Source: Parasphingorhabdus sp. SCSIO 66989 (GTDB taxonomy: Bacteria; Pseudomonadota; Alphaproteobacteria; Sphingomonadales; Sphingomonadaceae). Taken from it: a stretch of 64,000 nt of DNA. Below are positions 1 to 9,283 of this stretch, one piece after another (position 1 is the stretch's first letter; every line of letters begins with the position of its first letter). The DNA lies in assembly GCF_032852305.1 (NCBI RefSeq), contig NZ_CP136594.1, positions 1,091,501 to 1,155,500 on the forward strand, written 5' to 3'. The notes below the pieces were generated by a model. That model worked only from the letters and a program-made list of their open reading frames with translations, searched no databases and was not told the origin of the DNA. Both the position numbers and the translations under genes were made by a program.

Positions 1-115
1 TCGGATTTTACTACGAAATCGCTTGGTTTTCCTCTGCAGATTGCATTAGAGGCGAATCCACCGCATATTGGCGGGGCGGCCAAAGCCGCAGAAAACATCA
101 ATTTGAGGTAGTGAC

Positions 116-1486
116 GTGACACAGTGGCAAAGCGATAGTTGGCGCAAATTTGAAGCGCGGCATATTCCGGAATATCGCGACGTCGATGCTCTTGCTGCTG
201 CGGAGTCGACGCTACATAGCTATCCGCCGCTGGTATTTGCCGGTGAAGCGCGCAATCTGCAGGACGATCTTGCCAAAGTGGCCGAAGGCAAAGCGTTTCT
301 GCTGCAAGGCGGCGATTGTGCCGAGAGTTTTGCCGAATTCCACCCGAACAATATCCGCGATACCTTTCGTGTTATCCTGCAAATGGCGGTGGTGCTGACC
401 TTTGCTTCCAAGCTGCCAGTGGTCAAGCTGGGCCGGATGGCGGGGCAATTTGCCAAGCCGCGGTCCTCACCGGTTGAACGCAAGGGTGAGCAGGAGCTGC
501 CGAGCTATCGCGGCGACATCATCAACGGCATTGATTTCGACGCGGCCAAGCGTGAGCCGGACCCGGACCGGATGCTGCGCGCCTATAGCCAGGCGGCGGC
601 GACGCTCAACCTGCTGCGCGCTTTTGCCAGTGGCGGCTACGCCAATCTGCGCCAGGTGCATGGCTGGACGCATGACTTTATGGCCCGCAGCCCTTGGGCG
701 GAAAAATATGGCGCCATGGCCGATCGCATTGGCGAGGCGCTGGAGTTTATGGAAGCCTGCGGGATCAATCCTGACACCGTGCCTCAGCTTAAGGCCACGC
801 AATTCTACACCAGCCATGAGGCGCTTCTGCTGCCCTATGAGCAGGCGATGACGCGGCAGGACTCGCTGACCGGGCAATGGTATGACACCTCGGCGCACTT
901 CCTGTGGATTGGCGACCGCACCCGCTTTGAAGGCTCTGCGCATGTCGAGTTTATGCGCGGTATCGGCAATCCCATCGGCATGAAATGCGGCCCCTCGCTG
1001 GAGCCTGATGCGCTGCTGAAGATGCTTGATACGCTCAATCCGCAACGCATCCCCGGGCGCATCACCCTGATCTCGCGCTTTGGCCATGACAAGGTCGAGA
1101 AGGGCCTGCCGCCGCTGGTGCGTGCGGTGAAGGCGGAAGGGCATCCGGTGATCTGGTCGTGCGATCCGATGCACGGCAATGTCATCAAGTCAGACAGCGG
1201 CTACAAGACCCGTCCGTTCGAGCGGATCATGGCCGAGGTGCGCGGCTTCTTCGCGGTGCATCGTGCGGAGGGCACCAATGCTGGCGGCATCCATATCGAG
1301 ATGACCGGTCAGAATGTGACCGAATGCACCGGTGGCGCTGTCGCGATAACCGATGAGGCGTTGGGTGATCGCTACCATACCCATTGCGATCCGCGTCTCA
1401 ATGCCGCGCAGTCGCTCGAACTGGCCTTTACCCTGGCAGAAATGCTCAATGATGAGATGCATGTGCGCACCCGCGAGGCGGCGTAG
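116..1486 (+). CDS. aroG: 3-deoxy-7-phosphoheptulonate synthase, class II (shikimate pathway entry)
   Basis: Condenses phosphoenolpyruvate with erythrose-4-phosphate to DAHP, the first step of aromatic amino acid synthesis, in the cytoplasm. The 456-residue protein has the plant/bacterial class II layout: [10 protein letters not shown] with the metal-binding Cys near residue 68, KPRSSP near 115, [23 protein letters not shown], and near the C-terminus [15 protein letters not shown]. Length is normal for the class. The start is GTG, seven bases after a GAGG ribosome site at 105-108. It stands alone, with a hairpin about 80 bases downstream. Class II enzymes differ from the E. coli AroF/G/H type; the symbol follows common usage in this group. 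No truncation is seen. Confidence 0.96.
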   Translation: MTQWQSDSWRKFEARHIPEYRDVDALAAAESTLHSYPPLVFAGEARNLQDDLAKVAEGKAFLLQGGDCAESFAEFHPNNIRDTFRVILQMAVVLTFASKLPVVKLGRMAGQFAKPRSSPVERKGEQELPSYRGDIINGIDFDAAKREPDPDRMLRAYSQAAATLNLLRAFASGGYANLRQVHGWTHDFMARSPWAEKYGAMADRIGEALEFMEACGINPDTVPQLKATQFYTSHEALLLPYEQAMTRQDSLTGQWYDTSAHFLWIGDRTRFEGSAHVEFMRGIGNPIGMKCGPSLEPDALLKMLDTLNPQRIPGRITLISRFGHDKVEKGLPPLVRAVKAEGHPVIWSCDPMHGNVIKSDSGYKTRPFERIMAEVRGFFAVHRAEGTNAGGIHIEMTGQNVTECTGGAVAITDEALGDRYHTHCDPRLNAAQSLELAFTLAEMLNDEMHVRTREAA

Positions 1487-1567
1487 CCTCTGAGTACCGC
1501 ATGCGGGATTGCAACTGACAGCGCGCAGTATTTGCCTCGCTGAATACCTATTCGTTTCATCCGTTCT

Positions 1568-1588
1568 CTGAAAAACCGGATTTTTCAG
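1568..1588 (+). terminator. Hairpin downstream of aroG, possible terminator
   Basis: A perfect 8-bp stem (CTGAAAAA / TTTTTCAG) with a 5-base loop. The T-run lies in the 3' arm rather than after it, so its termination strength is uncertain. It lies 82 bases after the aroG stop. Confidence 0.4.
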
Positions 1589-1748
1589 GACATTACGCGC
1601 GTTGTTCATCTGCCATAAAGCCGCACCATGTGCATGAACGGCTCATGCCATAAATTAATTCTATCGATTTATCGGATTTGGATATATCAATCCTTCCATT
1701 CCGCATCTTTTTATATAGCCGGTTTTACACTTTTCTCATTTTGGTTAC

Positions 1749-3008
1749 ATGATTCCCTTTATGCTACGCGTTCTTGTTCTGATTATCTCCGCTTTGGCGC
1801 TTTATGTCCCGCCAGCCATAGCGCAAGACAATGCGCGCGCACGTTCTGCATTGGCGCAGGACTATGATGCCATAGTTGCGGACATCATCACCATTACCGA
1901 GATTCCAGCGCCACCTTTTGGAGAGGAACGCAGGGCAGCACATTTTGCAGACGCCTTTCGAAGCCAGGGTCTAAAGCAAGTAACGACTGACCCAGTCGGT
2001 AATGTCATCGGCGTCTATCCTGATCGCGATGGTGAAATGGATGGTCCCTTCCTGGTGGTATCGGCGCATCTTGATACCGTGTTTCCCGAAGAGACTGATG
2101 TGACCGTCAAGCGCGATGGCGACAGGCTTTTGGCGCCGGGTATAGGCGATGACAGCCTGGGACTGGCGGCGTTGCTGGCTTGGCATCGCGCAATGGTGGC
2201 AGGCAATGTGCAGATAGACAGGCCTATTTTGTTCGTCGGCACGGTGGGCGAAGAAGGCTTGGGCGATTTGCGCGGTGTTCGCTATTTGATGACCAAGGGA
2301 GCATATGCCGGCCGGATCGCCGGGTTCATATCTGTCGATGGATCGCACCCGGAGCGACTGGTCCATGCTGCTGTTGGCTCCAAGCGATATGAGATCGTAT
2401 TCAACGGGCCGGGCGGCCACAGCTATGGTGCCTTTGGGATCGTCAATCCCATGGCGGCAATGGCAGAAGCCGTGCGCCAACTCTATGCCATTGATCTGCC
2501 TGCCGATCCGCGCGCCACCTATTCCGCCAGCGTGGTTTCGGGCGGGCGTTCGGTGAACACCATTCCTGATCGGATCGCATTACAGGTCGATATGCGCTCT
2601 GAAGATTCTGAAGCGCTGGACAGCCTGGAGAGCCGTTTTCTGACTATCGTTGACAATGCTGTCGCCAATGAAAATGAAGCACGATCAACCAGTGCCGGAC
2701 AAATCAGCGCCGAGAAAAACCGTATCGGCGATCGTCCGGCAGGAACGACGCCTGTCGAGCATCCTCTGGTGCAAAGCGCCGGAACTATCCTTACCGAGGC
2801 CGGTTATACGGTGATGCTGGCTGCGTCCTCCACCGACTCCAATATTGCCATGAGCATGGGCATACCCGCGATCACTATCGGAACCGGCGGCGGCGGTGGC
2901 CGGGCGCATGCGCTTGATGAGTATTTGAATGTCGAGCGATCCAGCTTTATGACTGGTCTTGATGCAGGCTTGCAGATTGTCATTGCCGCAGCGGGGGTTG
3001 CCTTGTGA
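1749..3008 (+). CDS. Secreted M20-family zinc peptidase
   Basis: Probable zinc aminopeptidase or dipeptidase of the M20/M28-like family (PepT or carboxypeptidase G2 type), exported to the periplasm. Residues 1-26 form a Sec signal peptide ending AIAQ. The metal site is visible: SAHLDT (His107, Asp109), GIGDDS (bridging Asp near 134), TVGEEGLGD (catalytic Glu and metal Glu at 168-169) and a C-terminal AHALDEY supplying the last His. A dimerisation-type lid domain (GPGGHSYGAFG, about 222-232) sits in the middle. Length of 419 residues is normal. It overlaps the following lipoprotein gene by four bases, so the two are probably co-transcribed. The substrate cannot be told from sequence. Confidence 0.88.
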   Translation: MIPFMLRVLVLIISALALYVPPAIAQDNARARSALAQDYDAIVADIITITEIPAPPFGEERRAAHFADAFRSQGLKQVTTDPVGNVIGVYPDRDGEMDGPFLVVSAHLDTVFPEETDVTVKRDGDRLLAPGIGDDSLGLAALLAWHRAMVAGNVQIDRPILFVGTVGEEGLGDLRGVRYLMTKGAYAGRIAGFISVDGSHPERLVHAAVGSKRYEIVFNGPGGHSYGAFGIVNPMAAMAEAVRQLYAIDLPADPRATYSASVVSGGRSVNTIPDRIALQVDMRSEDSEALDSLESRFLTIVDNAVANENEARSTSAGQISAEKNRIGDRPAGTTPVEHPLVQSAGTILTEAGYTVMLAASSTDSNIAMSMGIPAITIGTGGGGGRAHALDEYLNVERSSFMTGLDAGLQIVIAAAGVAL

Positions 3009-3550
3009 CTGTGCCGATGCAATCATTTCTTACTGTAGCTCTGGTGCTTGCCGTGTCCGCTTGCTCTGGACCGATAGCGACCCGGATAACCGGACAAAGC
3101 GCACAACAATTGCCCGACCAGGGGCGGTTTGCACTGGCCGTATCGCCAGACGTGCAGTTACCATTGCTCGATCAGGCGCACCAGGTCGCCATTACCAATC
3201 TCGCAGCGCGTGGATGGCAGCGGTCCAATAATGCCGATTATCATTTGATTGTGACTTTGTCCGAACGTCCGGCGAACATCGGTCTTGCGCTGGAACGAGA
3301 CGCGCAAAGCGAGATAATCGCCAGACCGAAGAATAAGCGCCTGTTGCAGTCATGCGATGATGTTGAGCATCGGGTGACGGTGACTATGCTCGATCGGGTA
3401 CATGGCAAGAATGTCTATCGAGGCAGCGCTGCGGAATTTCATTGCAAGGCAGCGCTGGCGGACAATTTGTCGCTGCTGGTTAATGCTGCGCTGGAAGACT
3501 TTGGCCGCCCCGGCAGTGAACGGGTTGTGAAGCGGAGAGGCCGGGAATGA
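3005..3550 (+). CDS. Envelope lipoprotein, DUF4136-like
   Basis: A 181-residue lipoprotein of unknown function. The N-terminus is a short hydrophobic segment ending in the lipobox VSAC, with the acylated Cys at residue 20. The rest is a mixed alpha/beta domain with two cysteines (LQSCDD and FHCKA) that could form a disulfide. The pattern of a periplasmic domain with a repeated TNLAARGW-type helix resembles DUF4136 lipoproteins, but I am not certain of the family. The GTG start overlaps the stop of the M20 peptidase (GTGA), which indicates translational coupling. It is convergent with the histidine kinase gene, three bases apart. Confidence 0.72.
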   Translation: MTVPMQSFLTVALVLAVSACSGPIATRITGQSAQQLPDQGRFALAVSPDVQLPLLDQAHQVAITNLAARGWQRSNNADYHLIVTLSERPANIGLALERDAQSEIIARPKNKRLLQSCDDVEHRVTVTMLDRVHGKNVYRGSAAEFHCKAALADNLSLLVNAALEDFGRPGSERVVKRRGRE

Positions 3551-3553
3551 GTC

Positions 3554-5872
3554 TCACTCTTCCTCCAACAGTTCTTCGTCGAGCATAGGCAGCAGCAGTG
3601 TAAAGCACGCGCCGCCGCTCTCAGCATTATCAGCTGATATCTCGCCGCCATGGCGCAGAATAACGGTTTGCACATAATGCAGCCCCAGGCCAACGCCGCT
3701 CACTTTGCTTGCCTTGTTCTTTTCCTGAGTGCTGGCGAAAGCGGTAAACAGCCGTTCCATGATGGGCTTGTCTATGCCTTTGCCCTCATCCTCAATCACA
3801 CATCGAACATAAGCGACCTTGTCGATCACAATGCGGTCCAGCCTGACGCGGATTGTGCCGCCATCAGGGCTGTATTTGACGGCATTGTCGAACAGGTTGA
3901 CGAATGTCCTTGAGAGGCTGGCGCGCTCACCGGCGACAAACGCCGCATCGCTGCGATCATCGACCTCGAAACGGATATTGCGCGCTGACGCCATAGGCCA
4001 GAGATCCTCGCTGGCTTCAGCGACCAGATCACCGAACAGCACGTCTTCCGGGGTGAATGGTTGCGCCGTCATCCGGGCGATGTCTACAAAGTTATCCGCC
4101 AGCGAGAGCGTGCGCCGCGCCTGTCGGACAATGCGATTGCGCAGAGCTTCCGGGGTGTTGGCGCGATTCTGGTCAAGCAACGCCAAAATTGCCGCCTGTG
4201 GGCCACGCATATCGTGTGAGAGGAGTTGCAGCACTTCCTCACGTTCCCTGTCGGCGCGCCGGATATCGGTAATGTCCGCAAAGTAGAAGATCGTCCCCAG
4301 CCTTTCGCTGGTGGATGAAAGCACTGCGCTGCGCCGCATGGCAAAATGCTGGTCCTGCCGGGTGCGAAACTCGAAGATACTCTCTTCATCTTCTGACTTG
4401 GCATCAGAGTTGAGATACTCAATCAACGGCTCCTGACTGTCGGCGCGTGTCAGTATCCGCAACCGCTCGCGCAGATCGGCATCATTAAGGTCGCTGCCCA
4501 GCATATCCTCGGCATCCTGATTGGCCATCACGATATGCCGATCCTCATCCACCACCACCATGGGGTCGGGCAAGCTGGCCACGGTGTTGCTAACGAAGCG
4601 CCGCATATCGCGCAGCCGGGCAATGGCCGAGGCGAGTTTCTCCGCCTGTTCGGTGACAATATCTGCAGGGCGGAACTGGCGGTCGATAATCGGCACCTCT
4701 GCTGCACCATCGTCCATACGATCGAGCTCCCGGCCCATATAGTCGCTCGCCGCCTGTAACCGACGCCAACCCCATAAGGGATAGACCAGAATAAGCGCGA
4801 TGATAGTGGCCACCGGTGCGAACCATAGCTGTAGCTGCAATAGCGCAAGAGACAGAAACAGGGTCAACGCCAGCAATATCAGCGCCGCAACAAAAACGGT
4901 CCTTGGCCGCGCGCGCCATAGCAATGCGAGTAACAGCCATAAGGGCAGCAAGGCCATTACGAGCTGCGCCCAGGTCGGCGCAGGGGTGATGAAACGATCC
5001 TGAATCAGGGCATTGAGCGCATTGGCCATGACGATAATGCCCGGCGATGCTTCGCCTTGCACCGCGGGCACGCGGTGCTGGTCACCCAGTCCCGCAGCCG
5101 TTGCCCCGACCAGGACAATCTTGTCGCGGAAAAAGCTCGCGGGAATCTCGCCATTGGCGGCGCTGCTGAAAGAGGTGGTGCGAAAGGCGGCGGCAGGCAG
5201 AAATGGCATGGCATAGGGCATATCGCAATGCGGATTGGACGCTGTCTCGCCCTTGCTCCTGCGAGAATGATTAAGCGCGGCGACCATTAGATGCGGCGTC
5301 TCGCGGTCCGCTGTCTTGTCCAGGCACAAGGCAACGCGTCGTACCACCGTATCATTATCGGTAATCAGCTCAACATGCCCGGTAGCGGCGGCGGCCTGGG
5401 CAATGGGGCTGACTGGCGACAAGCGGTCCTGTTCCTGGCCATTGCTGCCGGGGCGCAAAAACTGCATTGCGGCGACAACATTGCCATTGCGTGCCATGGC
5501 CTCCGCCAGCGCGGCATCGGCATTGACGACGCCCGTCCCCGCAGGATCACCGCGTAGCGATTCATTCTGCGGTTCAGTGAATAAGATATCGAAAGCAACC
5601 GCACCGGCACCGGCTTTGCCCAGATTATCGAGAAGCGGTACATAGGCTTCGCGCGACCAGGGCCAGCTTCCCTGGGCATCTAGGCTAGGTTCGTCAATCG
5701 CGATGACGATAATCTCGTCAGATGGCGCGATACTCTGGAACGACAGGCCGACATCATAGACCAGATTGTCCAGTCTCTGGGTAAATCCGCCGAGCAGCAA
5801 AATAATGACAAGCACGCTGGAGAAAAGCGCGATGATCAGCCATTCGGCGGCAAGGCGGGCCCGCAATGTCAT
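3554..5872 (-). CDS. CHASE2-domain transmembrane sensor histidine kinase
   Basis: Membrane sensor kinase, last gene of a three-gene signalling operon. An N-terminal membrane segment is followed by a CHASE2 sensory domain (IDEPSLDAQGSWPW and FDILFTEP are typical), then a cluster of hydrophobic helices, a PAS domain (LPDPMVVVDEDRHIVMAN), a HisKA box (LLSHDMRGPQ, phospho-His about residue 553) and a full HATPase: NLFDNAVKYSP, EDEGKGID and GVGLGLHYVQ. The start chosen here is the ATG at 5872, preceded by AAAGGTGG at good spacing; an in-frame ATG 39 bases upstream at 5911 lacks a ribosome site. CHASE2 domains are extracytoplasmic in known kinases. The cognate regulator is almost certainly the product of 7279-7971. 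Confidence 0.93.
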   Translation of the reverse strand: MTLRARLAAEWLIIALFSSVLVIILLLGGFTQRLDNLVYDVGLSFQSIAPSDEIIVIAIDEPSLDAQGSWPWSREAYVPLLDNLGKAGAGAVAFDILFTEPQNESLRGDPAGTGVVNADAALAEAMARNGNVVAAMQFLRPGSNGQEQDRLSPVSPIAQAAAATGHVELITDNDTVVRRVALCLDKTADRETPHLMVAALNHSRRSKGETASNPHCDMPYAMPFLPAAAFRTTSFSSAANGEIPASFFRDKIVLVGATAAGLGDQHRVPAVQGEASPGIIVMANALNALIQDRFITPAPTWAQLVMALLPLWLLLALLWRARPRTVFVAALILLALTLFLSLALLQLQLWFAPVATIIALILVYPLWGWRRLQAASDYMGRELDRMDDGAAEVPIIDRQFRPADIVTEQAEKLASAIARLRDMRRFVSNTVASLPDPMVVVDEDRHIVMANQDAEDMLGSDLNDADLRERLRILTRADSQEPLIEYLNSDAKSEDEESIFEFRTRQDQHFAMRRSAVLSSTSERLGTIFYFADITDIRRADREREEVLQLLSHDMRGPQAAILALLDQNRANTPEALRNRIVRQARRTLSLADNFVDIARMTAQPFTPEDVLFGDLVAEASEDLWPMASARNIRFEVDDRSDAAFVAGERASLSRTFVNLFDNAVKYSPDGGTIRVRLDRIVIDKVAYVRCVIEDEGKGIDKPIMERLFTAFASTQEKNKASKVSGVGLGLHYVQTVILRHGGEISADNAESGGACFTLLLPMLDEELLEEE

Positions 5873-5947
5873 GGGCCCACCTTTATCCTGCTGCGCAGAA
5901 AAGATCATCACAGCATTTTTGCCACTAATTTGACCCTGAGGCTTGGC

Positions 5948-7279
5948 CTATTCGTCGTCCATTCGGATTGTCTGGAACTCGGTCCAGTTCTCTTCCTGTT
6001 TGCCATCGAAGAAGATGGTTGAACCTACACGCCAGCGATAGCTGCCGGGCACCAGGTCAGAAAGAGTCAGCGATGTCTCGGTCAGTCCAGCCTCATCGAC
6101 GATAGGCGGTTGTCCTGGAGCATCATCCTTGAATATCTGAAGGCGATAGACTTTCTTGCCGGTGCCTGAGCCAACCCAGCGGAATACAAAACCGCTATTG
6201 GTTTCCTCAACGGTCGCGCTGAGGCTGTTTAGTCGGCGGCGGAACGCGACTTGTGAAGGCATTCCTTCCAGGCCGTTGTCGGAAAGTGCGCTCATTCTGG
6301 CAAAGTAATCACCATCGGCGAGCTCTTGCAGCGTGAAGCGGTTATCCTCCCCGCGTACATCTTCGACAACCTCGATAAACCCGCTGTCACGCGAGACTAT
6401 GAGCCGATAACCAACCGCCTCAGCGACAGGCTCAACCGAGAAATTCAGGCGCATGTCTTGCTGATTTCCCGACCCTTCAACAAAATTGGGAGCAGGCAGC
6501 AGCTCCAGTTTGCTAAGCGCCTTGCCCGAAACAATAGCACCAAAACCAGGAGTCAAATTCGCATTGCCGCGATTCTTGCCGCTAATGTCCAGGCTACCTT
6601 CGACCAGTTCGACATAGGACGTATTGCTGGCGTCGTCATAGCGTGTGCGGAATTCCGTGCCGCGCACAGCAGAAACCGCAGATGGTGTCCGCACCCGGTA
6701 GCGGTCATCATCGTTGCGAGCTGGATTGAACTTGGTGCGCACCGCGCCTTCTTCCAAGGCATAGTCAAAGTCGAGGCTATCGGTCAGTAACCAGCGTCTC
6801 AGCCGCACAATCCGCATCACACTGTTTGAAGGCATGGTGAGCGTCGAGCCATCGCTGACTGCAAGCGAGAGCGAGGACGCGGCTCCTGTCGCCAGCCCGA
6901 CACCTTCGTTCAGCGTTTCATTCAGTACCGGTGCGCGCGCGCCTTTGCCTTTTGCCGAGATACGGGCGGTGCCTCGGAAGGCCGCCACGCGAGCCGACTC
7001 ATCACGAAATTTGAGCAGGGAGTACGGAACTTTCAGGACTGTGCCGACAGGGATTCGACGCGGATCGCTTATCCGGTTGATGCGCTGTACGGTGCGATAG
7101 TCCTGTTGGCGGCGGAAATATTTTGCAGCCAAGTCGAACAGATTGTCGCCACGTTTTACCGTGTAGCGCGCGGTTTCAGAATCCCCTCTGTTTGTCTGGG
7201 CTTGTGCCATAGAGACAGGCAGGCACGCGACAAGCAGCGCCATGAATATCAGAGCAAAATGGGGGATCCGTAAAGACAT
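5948..7279 (-). CDS. Secreted LysM-FecR domain protein in a two-component operon
   Basis: Periplasmic protein of 443 residues. After a signal peptide (cleavage about residue 28, AQAQ) comes a LysM peptidoglycan-binding domain (YTVKRGDNLFDLAAKYF to VPVGTVLKVP-like end, about 37-88), a FecR domain (about 125-240, with TPSAVSAVRGTEFRTR) and a C-terminal pair of fibronectin-type beta modules. FecR domains normally sit between an outer-membrane event and a sigma or anti-sigma factor. Here the protein is wedged between a response regulator and a CHASE2 kinase, so I infer a periplasmic input or accessory component that may sense the cell wall. Its ATG overlaps the regulator stop by one base (TGATG). 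The downstream kinase follows after about 75 bases. Confidence 0.87.
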   Translation of the reverse strand: MSLRIPHFALIFMALLVACLPVSMAQAQTNRGDSETARYTVKRGDNLFDLAAKYFRRQQDYRTVQRINRISDPRRIPVGTVLKVPYSLLKFRDESARVAAFRGTARISAKGKGARAPVLNETLNEGVGLATGAASSLSLAVSDGSTLTMPSNSVMRIVRLRRWLLTDSLDFDYALEEGAVRTKFNPARNDDDRYRVRTPSAVSAVRGTEFRTRYDDASNTSYVELVEGSLDISGKNRGNANLTPGFGAIVSGKALSKLELLPAPNFVEGSGNQQDMRLNFSVEPVAEAVGYRLIVSRDSGFIEVVEDVRGEDNRFTLQELADGDYFARMSALSDNGLEGMPSQVAFRRRLNSLSATVEETNSGFVFRWVGSGTGKKVYRLQIFKDDAPGQPPIVDEAGLTETSLTLSDLVPGSYRWRVGSTIFFDGKQEENWTEFQTIRMDDE

Positions 7280-7971
7280 CAGGCTTCTTTCATAGTCTCC
7301 AGTCTGTAACCATAGCCGAAAACCGTGAAAATGCGGAAACCGTTCTCTGGTGACAGGGACAGTTTGGAGCGCAGACGCGATACATGCATATCGAGCGTTC
7401 GGGTAGCGAGATCAGCATTGGTACGCCAAACTGTTTCCATAATATAGGCTCGCGACAAAGTACGGTCGCGATTGCGGAAGAGCAGCTCGGATAGGTCAAA
7501 CTCCTTTGACGTAAGCTTAACCGTTTTGCCATCAAAGGAGACGGCCTGATCCATGCGATCAAATTCGTAACGGCCATAGGCGACCGTTTTCGTCATCGCA
7601 TGTGGTGGCGCGGAACGGCGCAGTATTGCGCCTATACGTGCTGCAATGACTGTCTCGTCCTCGGGCTTGGTGATGTAATCATCCGCGCCCGCATTCAGCG
7701 CCTCGGAGATATCCTGCTTGGCGGAACGACTGGTCATCATGATGATGGCGGGGGCTTCATCAAGCGACTCCTTAACCCAGTGGATAATCTCCAAACCGGA
7801 CTTTCCGGGCATATTCCAGTCAACCAGGATAAGGTCGAATGTATCACGCAGCAAAGCTGAAGCGAGCTTGTCGCCATCAGAAAAAGATACGCAGACATGC
7901 TCCATATCTTCGATAATATTCTGCAGAAAAGAGATGATCTCTGGATCATCATCGGCAATAGCAATACGCAT
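7279..7971 (-). CDS. OmpR/PhoB-family response regulator
   Basis: DNA-binding response regulator. The receiver domain has the acidic triad in IADDDPE, the phospho-acceptor Asp in LVDWNMPGKSG (Asp51 counted from this start), the conserved Thr in MMTSR and Lys in YITKPED. The C-terminal winged helix follows (LTSKEFDLSELLFRN, TLDMHVSRLRSKL, TVFGYGYRL). The start is taken as the ATG at 7971, preceded by GGAAG; a GTG 15 bases further upstream (7986) is possible. It heads the operon regulator, then LysM-FecR protein, then CHASE2 kinase, and is divergent from the aldo/keto reductase gene. Two tandem palindromes just upstream are candidate self-binding sites. Confidence 0.93.
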   Translation of the reverse strand: MRIAIADDDPEIISFLQNIIEDMEHVCVSFSDGDKLASALLRDTFDLILVDWNMPGKSGLEIIHWVKESLDEAPAIIMMTSRSAKQDISEALNAGADDYITKPEDETVIAARIGAILRRSAPPHAMTKTVAYGRYEFDRMDQAVSFDGKTVKLTSKEFDLSELLFRNRDRTLSRAYIMETVWRTNADLATRTLDMHVSRLRSKLSLSPENGFRIFTVFGYGYRLETMKEA

Positions 7972-8009
7972 ACTCAAGGCTTCCACTTAAAACATCCAAA
8001 TAATATTCG

Positions 8010-8045
8010 TTTGCACGTGGCAAATATCCGTTTGCATTTGGCAAT
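8010..8045. promoter_or_regulatory. Two tandem TTTGC-N5-GCAA palindromes, operator candidate
   Basis: TTTGC ACGTG GCAAA at 8010-8024 and TTTGC ATTTG GCAAT at 8031-8045. Their starts are exactly 21 bp apart, two helical turns. They lie 39-74 bp upstream of the ATG chosen for the response regulator gene, in the divergent region with the reductase gene. The spacing on one DNA face suits a dimeric regulator binding twice. Confidence 0.5.
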
Positions 8046-8263
8046 AGCCTGTAACATGGACGGGAATCCAGCGACTAGAGCCGCTAGTTACCAGCATTTA
8101 CAGTTGTGACTTAGGATTTTGCATCCATTTTGGATTTTACTATCGTATACATGGTTGAGTTTGCTCTGAAAACCTGTGTGTAGCCGGACGTTGCAAATGC
8201 GATGAGCGCTTTTGGGAAACACGGCTCTTGACGCCGACGACACTGCTCGGCATCGCCGAGGCC

Positions 8264-9169
8264 ATGGCTCAATTTGGAATCGACCCCGCACCTTTTACCC
8301 TTACCGGCACCGATATTCCCGTCAGCCCCATGGCTTGGGGCATGTGGCGTTTTGCCGGGCAGGGCGTGGAGAAGGCGCAGCATCTGGTCGAAACCGCGCT
8401 CGACAATGGCATTACCCTGTTCGACACCGCCGATATTTATGGTTTTGGCGAGGAAGGCTTTGGCAAGGCCGAGGAATTGCTTGGCCAGGTGCTGGGGCTC
8501 AATCCTTCGCTGCGCGAGAATATGGTGCTGGCGAGCAAGGGGGGCATAACCCCGCCTGTGCCTTATGATAGTTCGCGTGATTATCTAATGCGCGCTCTGG
8601 ATGCTTCGCTGCAACGGCTACAGGTCGATCATATTGACCTCTACCAGATCCACCGGCCTGATATTCTGACTCATCCGCAGGAACTGGCGATGACGCTGGA
8701 TTCGATGGTCGCTAGTGGCCGGGTGCGCGCGGTTGGTGTGTCCAACTTCACCATGGCGCAGATTGCGGCATTGAAGGAATATCTCAATGCCCCATTGGTG
8801 ACGACGCAGCCGGAATTCTCGCCTCTGCATCTACACCCTATCGAAGATGGGCAGCTTGATCAGGCGATGCAGCATCGTATCGCGGTGCTGGCATGGTCCC
8901 CCTTGGGCGGCGGACGGCTGATAAAGCCGGAGACCGAGCGTGAAAAGTCCGTCGCCGAGGCATTGCAAGCCATTGCCGACGAACAGAGCGTGTCACTGGC
9001 CGCCGCAGCCATGGGCTGGCTAATGGCGCATCCGGCCAGGGTCATCCCGATTATCGGCTCGCAAAACCCGAAGCGCATCGCCGACGCGACCAAGGCGCTG
9101 ACGATGCAATGGACCCGCGACCAATGGTATGATGTGCTGGTCGCCAGTCGTGGCGAACCACTGCCGTAA
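8264..9169 (+). CDS. Aldo/keto reductase, YdhF-like
   Basis: NADPH-dependent oxidoreductase with the AKR TIM barrel, cytoplasmic, substrate unknown. Conserved pieces in order: FDTADIYGFGEEGFG (catalytic Asp and Tyr), LASKGGI (catalytic Lys region), DLYQIHRPD (catalytic His), GVSNFTMAQ, QPEFSPLH, AWSPLGGGRL and IPIIGSQNPKRI (cofactor phosphate binding). The segment order and the HRPD and SPLGGGRL wording resemble E. coli YdhF. The ATG at 8264 is preferred because it begins a typical N-terminus; a TTG at 8228 would add 12 residues. It is divergent from the response-regulator operon. Full length; nothing unusual apart from the uncertain start. Confidence 0.88.
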   Translation: MAQFGIDPAPFTLTGTDIPVSPMAWGMWRFAGQGVEKAQHLVETALDNGITLFDTADIYGFGEEGFGKAEELLGQVLGLNPSLRENMVLASKGGITPPVPYDSSRDYLMRALDASLQRLQVDHIDLYQIHRPDILTHPQELAMTLDSMVASGRVRAVGVSNFTMAQIAALKEYLNAPLVTTQPEFSPLHLHPIEDGQLDQAMQHRIAVLAWSPLGGGRLIKPETEREKSVAEALQAIADEQSVSLAAAAMGWLMAHPARVIPIIGSQNPKRIADATKALTMQWTRDQWYDVLVASRGEPLP

Positions 9170-9283
9170 TGCAAAGCGCAGGCTTGGCTGTGCCTAGAAT
9201 ATTTATCATCGCTTTTGGCGGCAATCGCACTATATGCAGCAGCCAATCAGGCAATTTCAGACAGACACGTGCAGGTAAAAGTA

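Noticed and set aside
1-111. Open frame from the window edge ending TAG at 109-111, possible 3' end of an upstream gene
   Set aside because: Only 36 codons are visible, another frame is open as well, and no family motif is recognisable. It may be real but cannot be supported.
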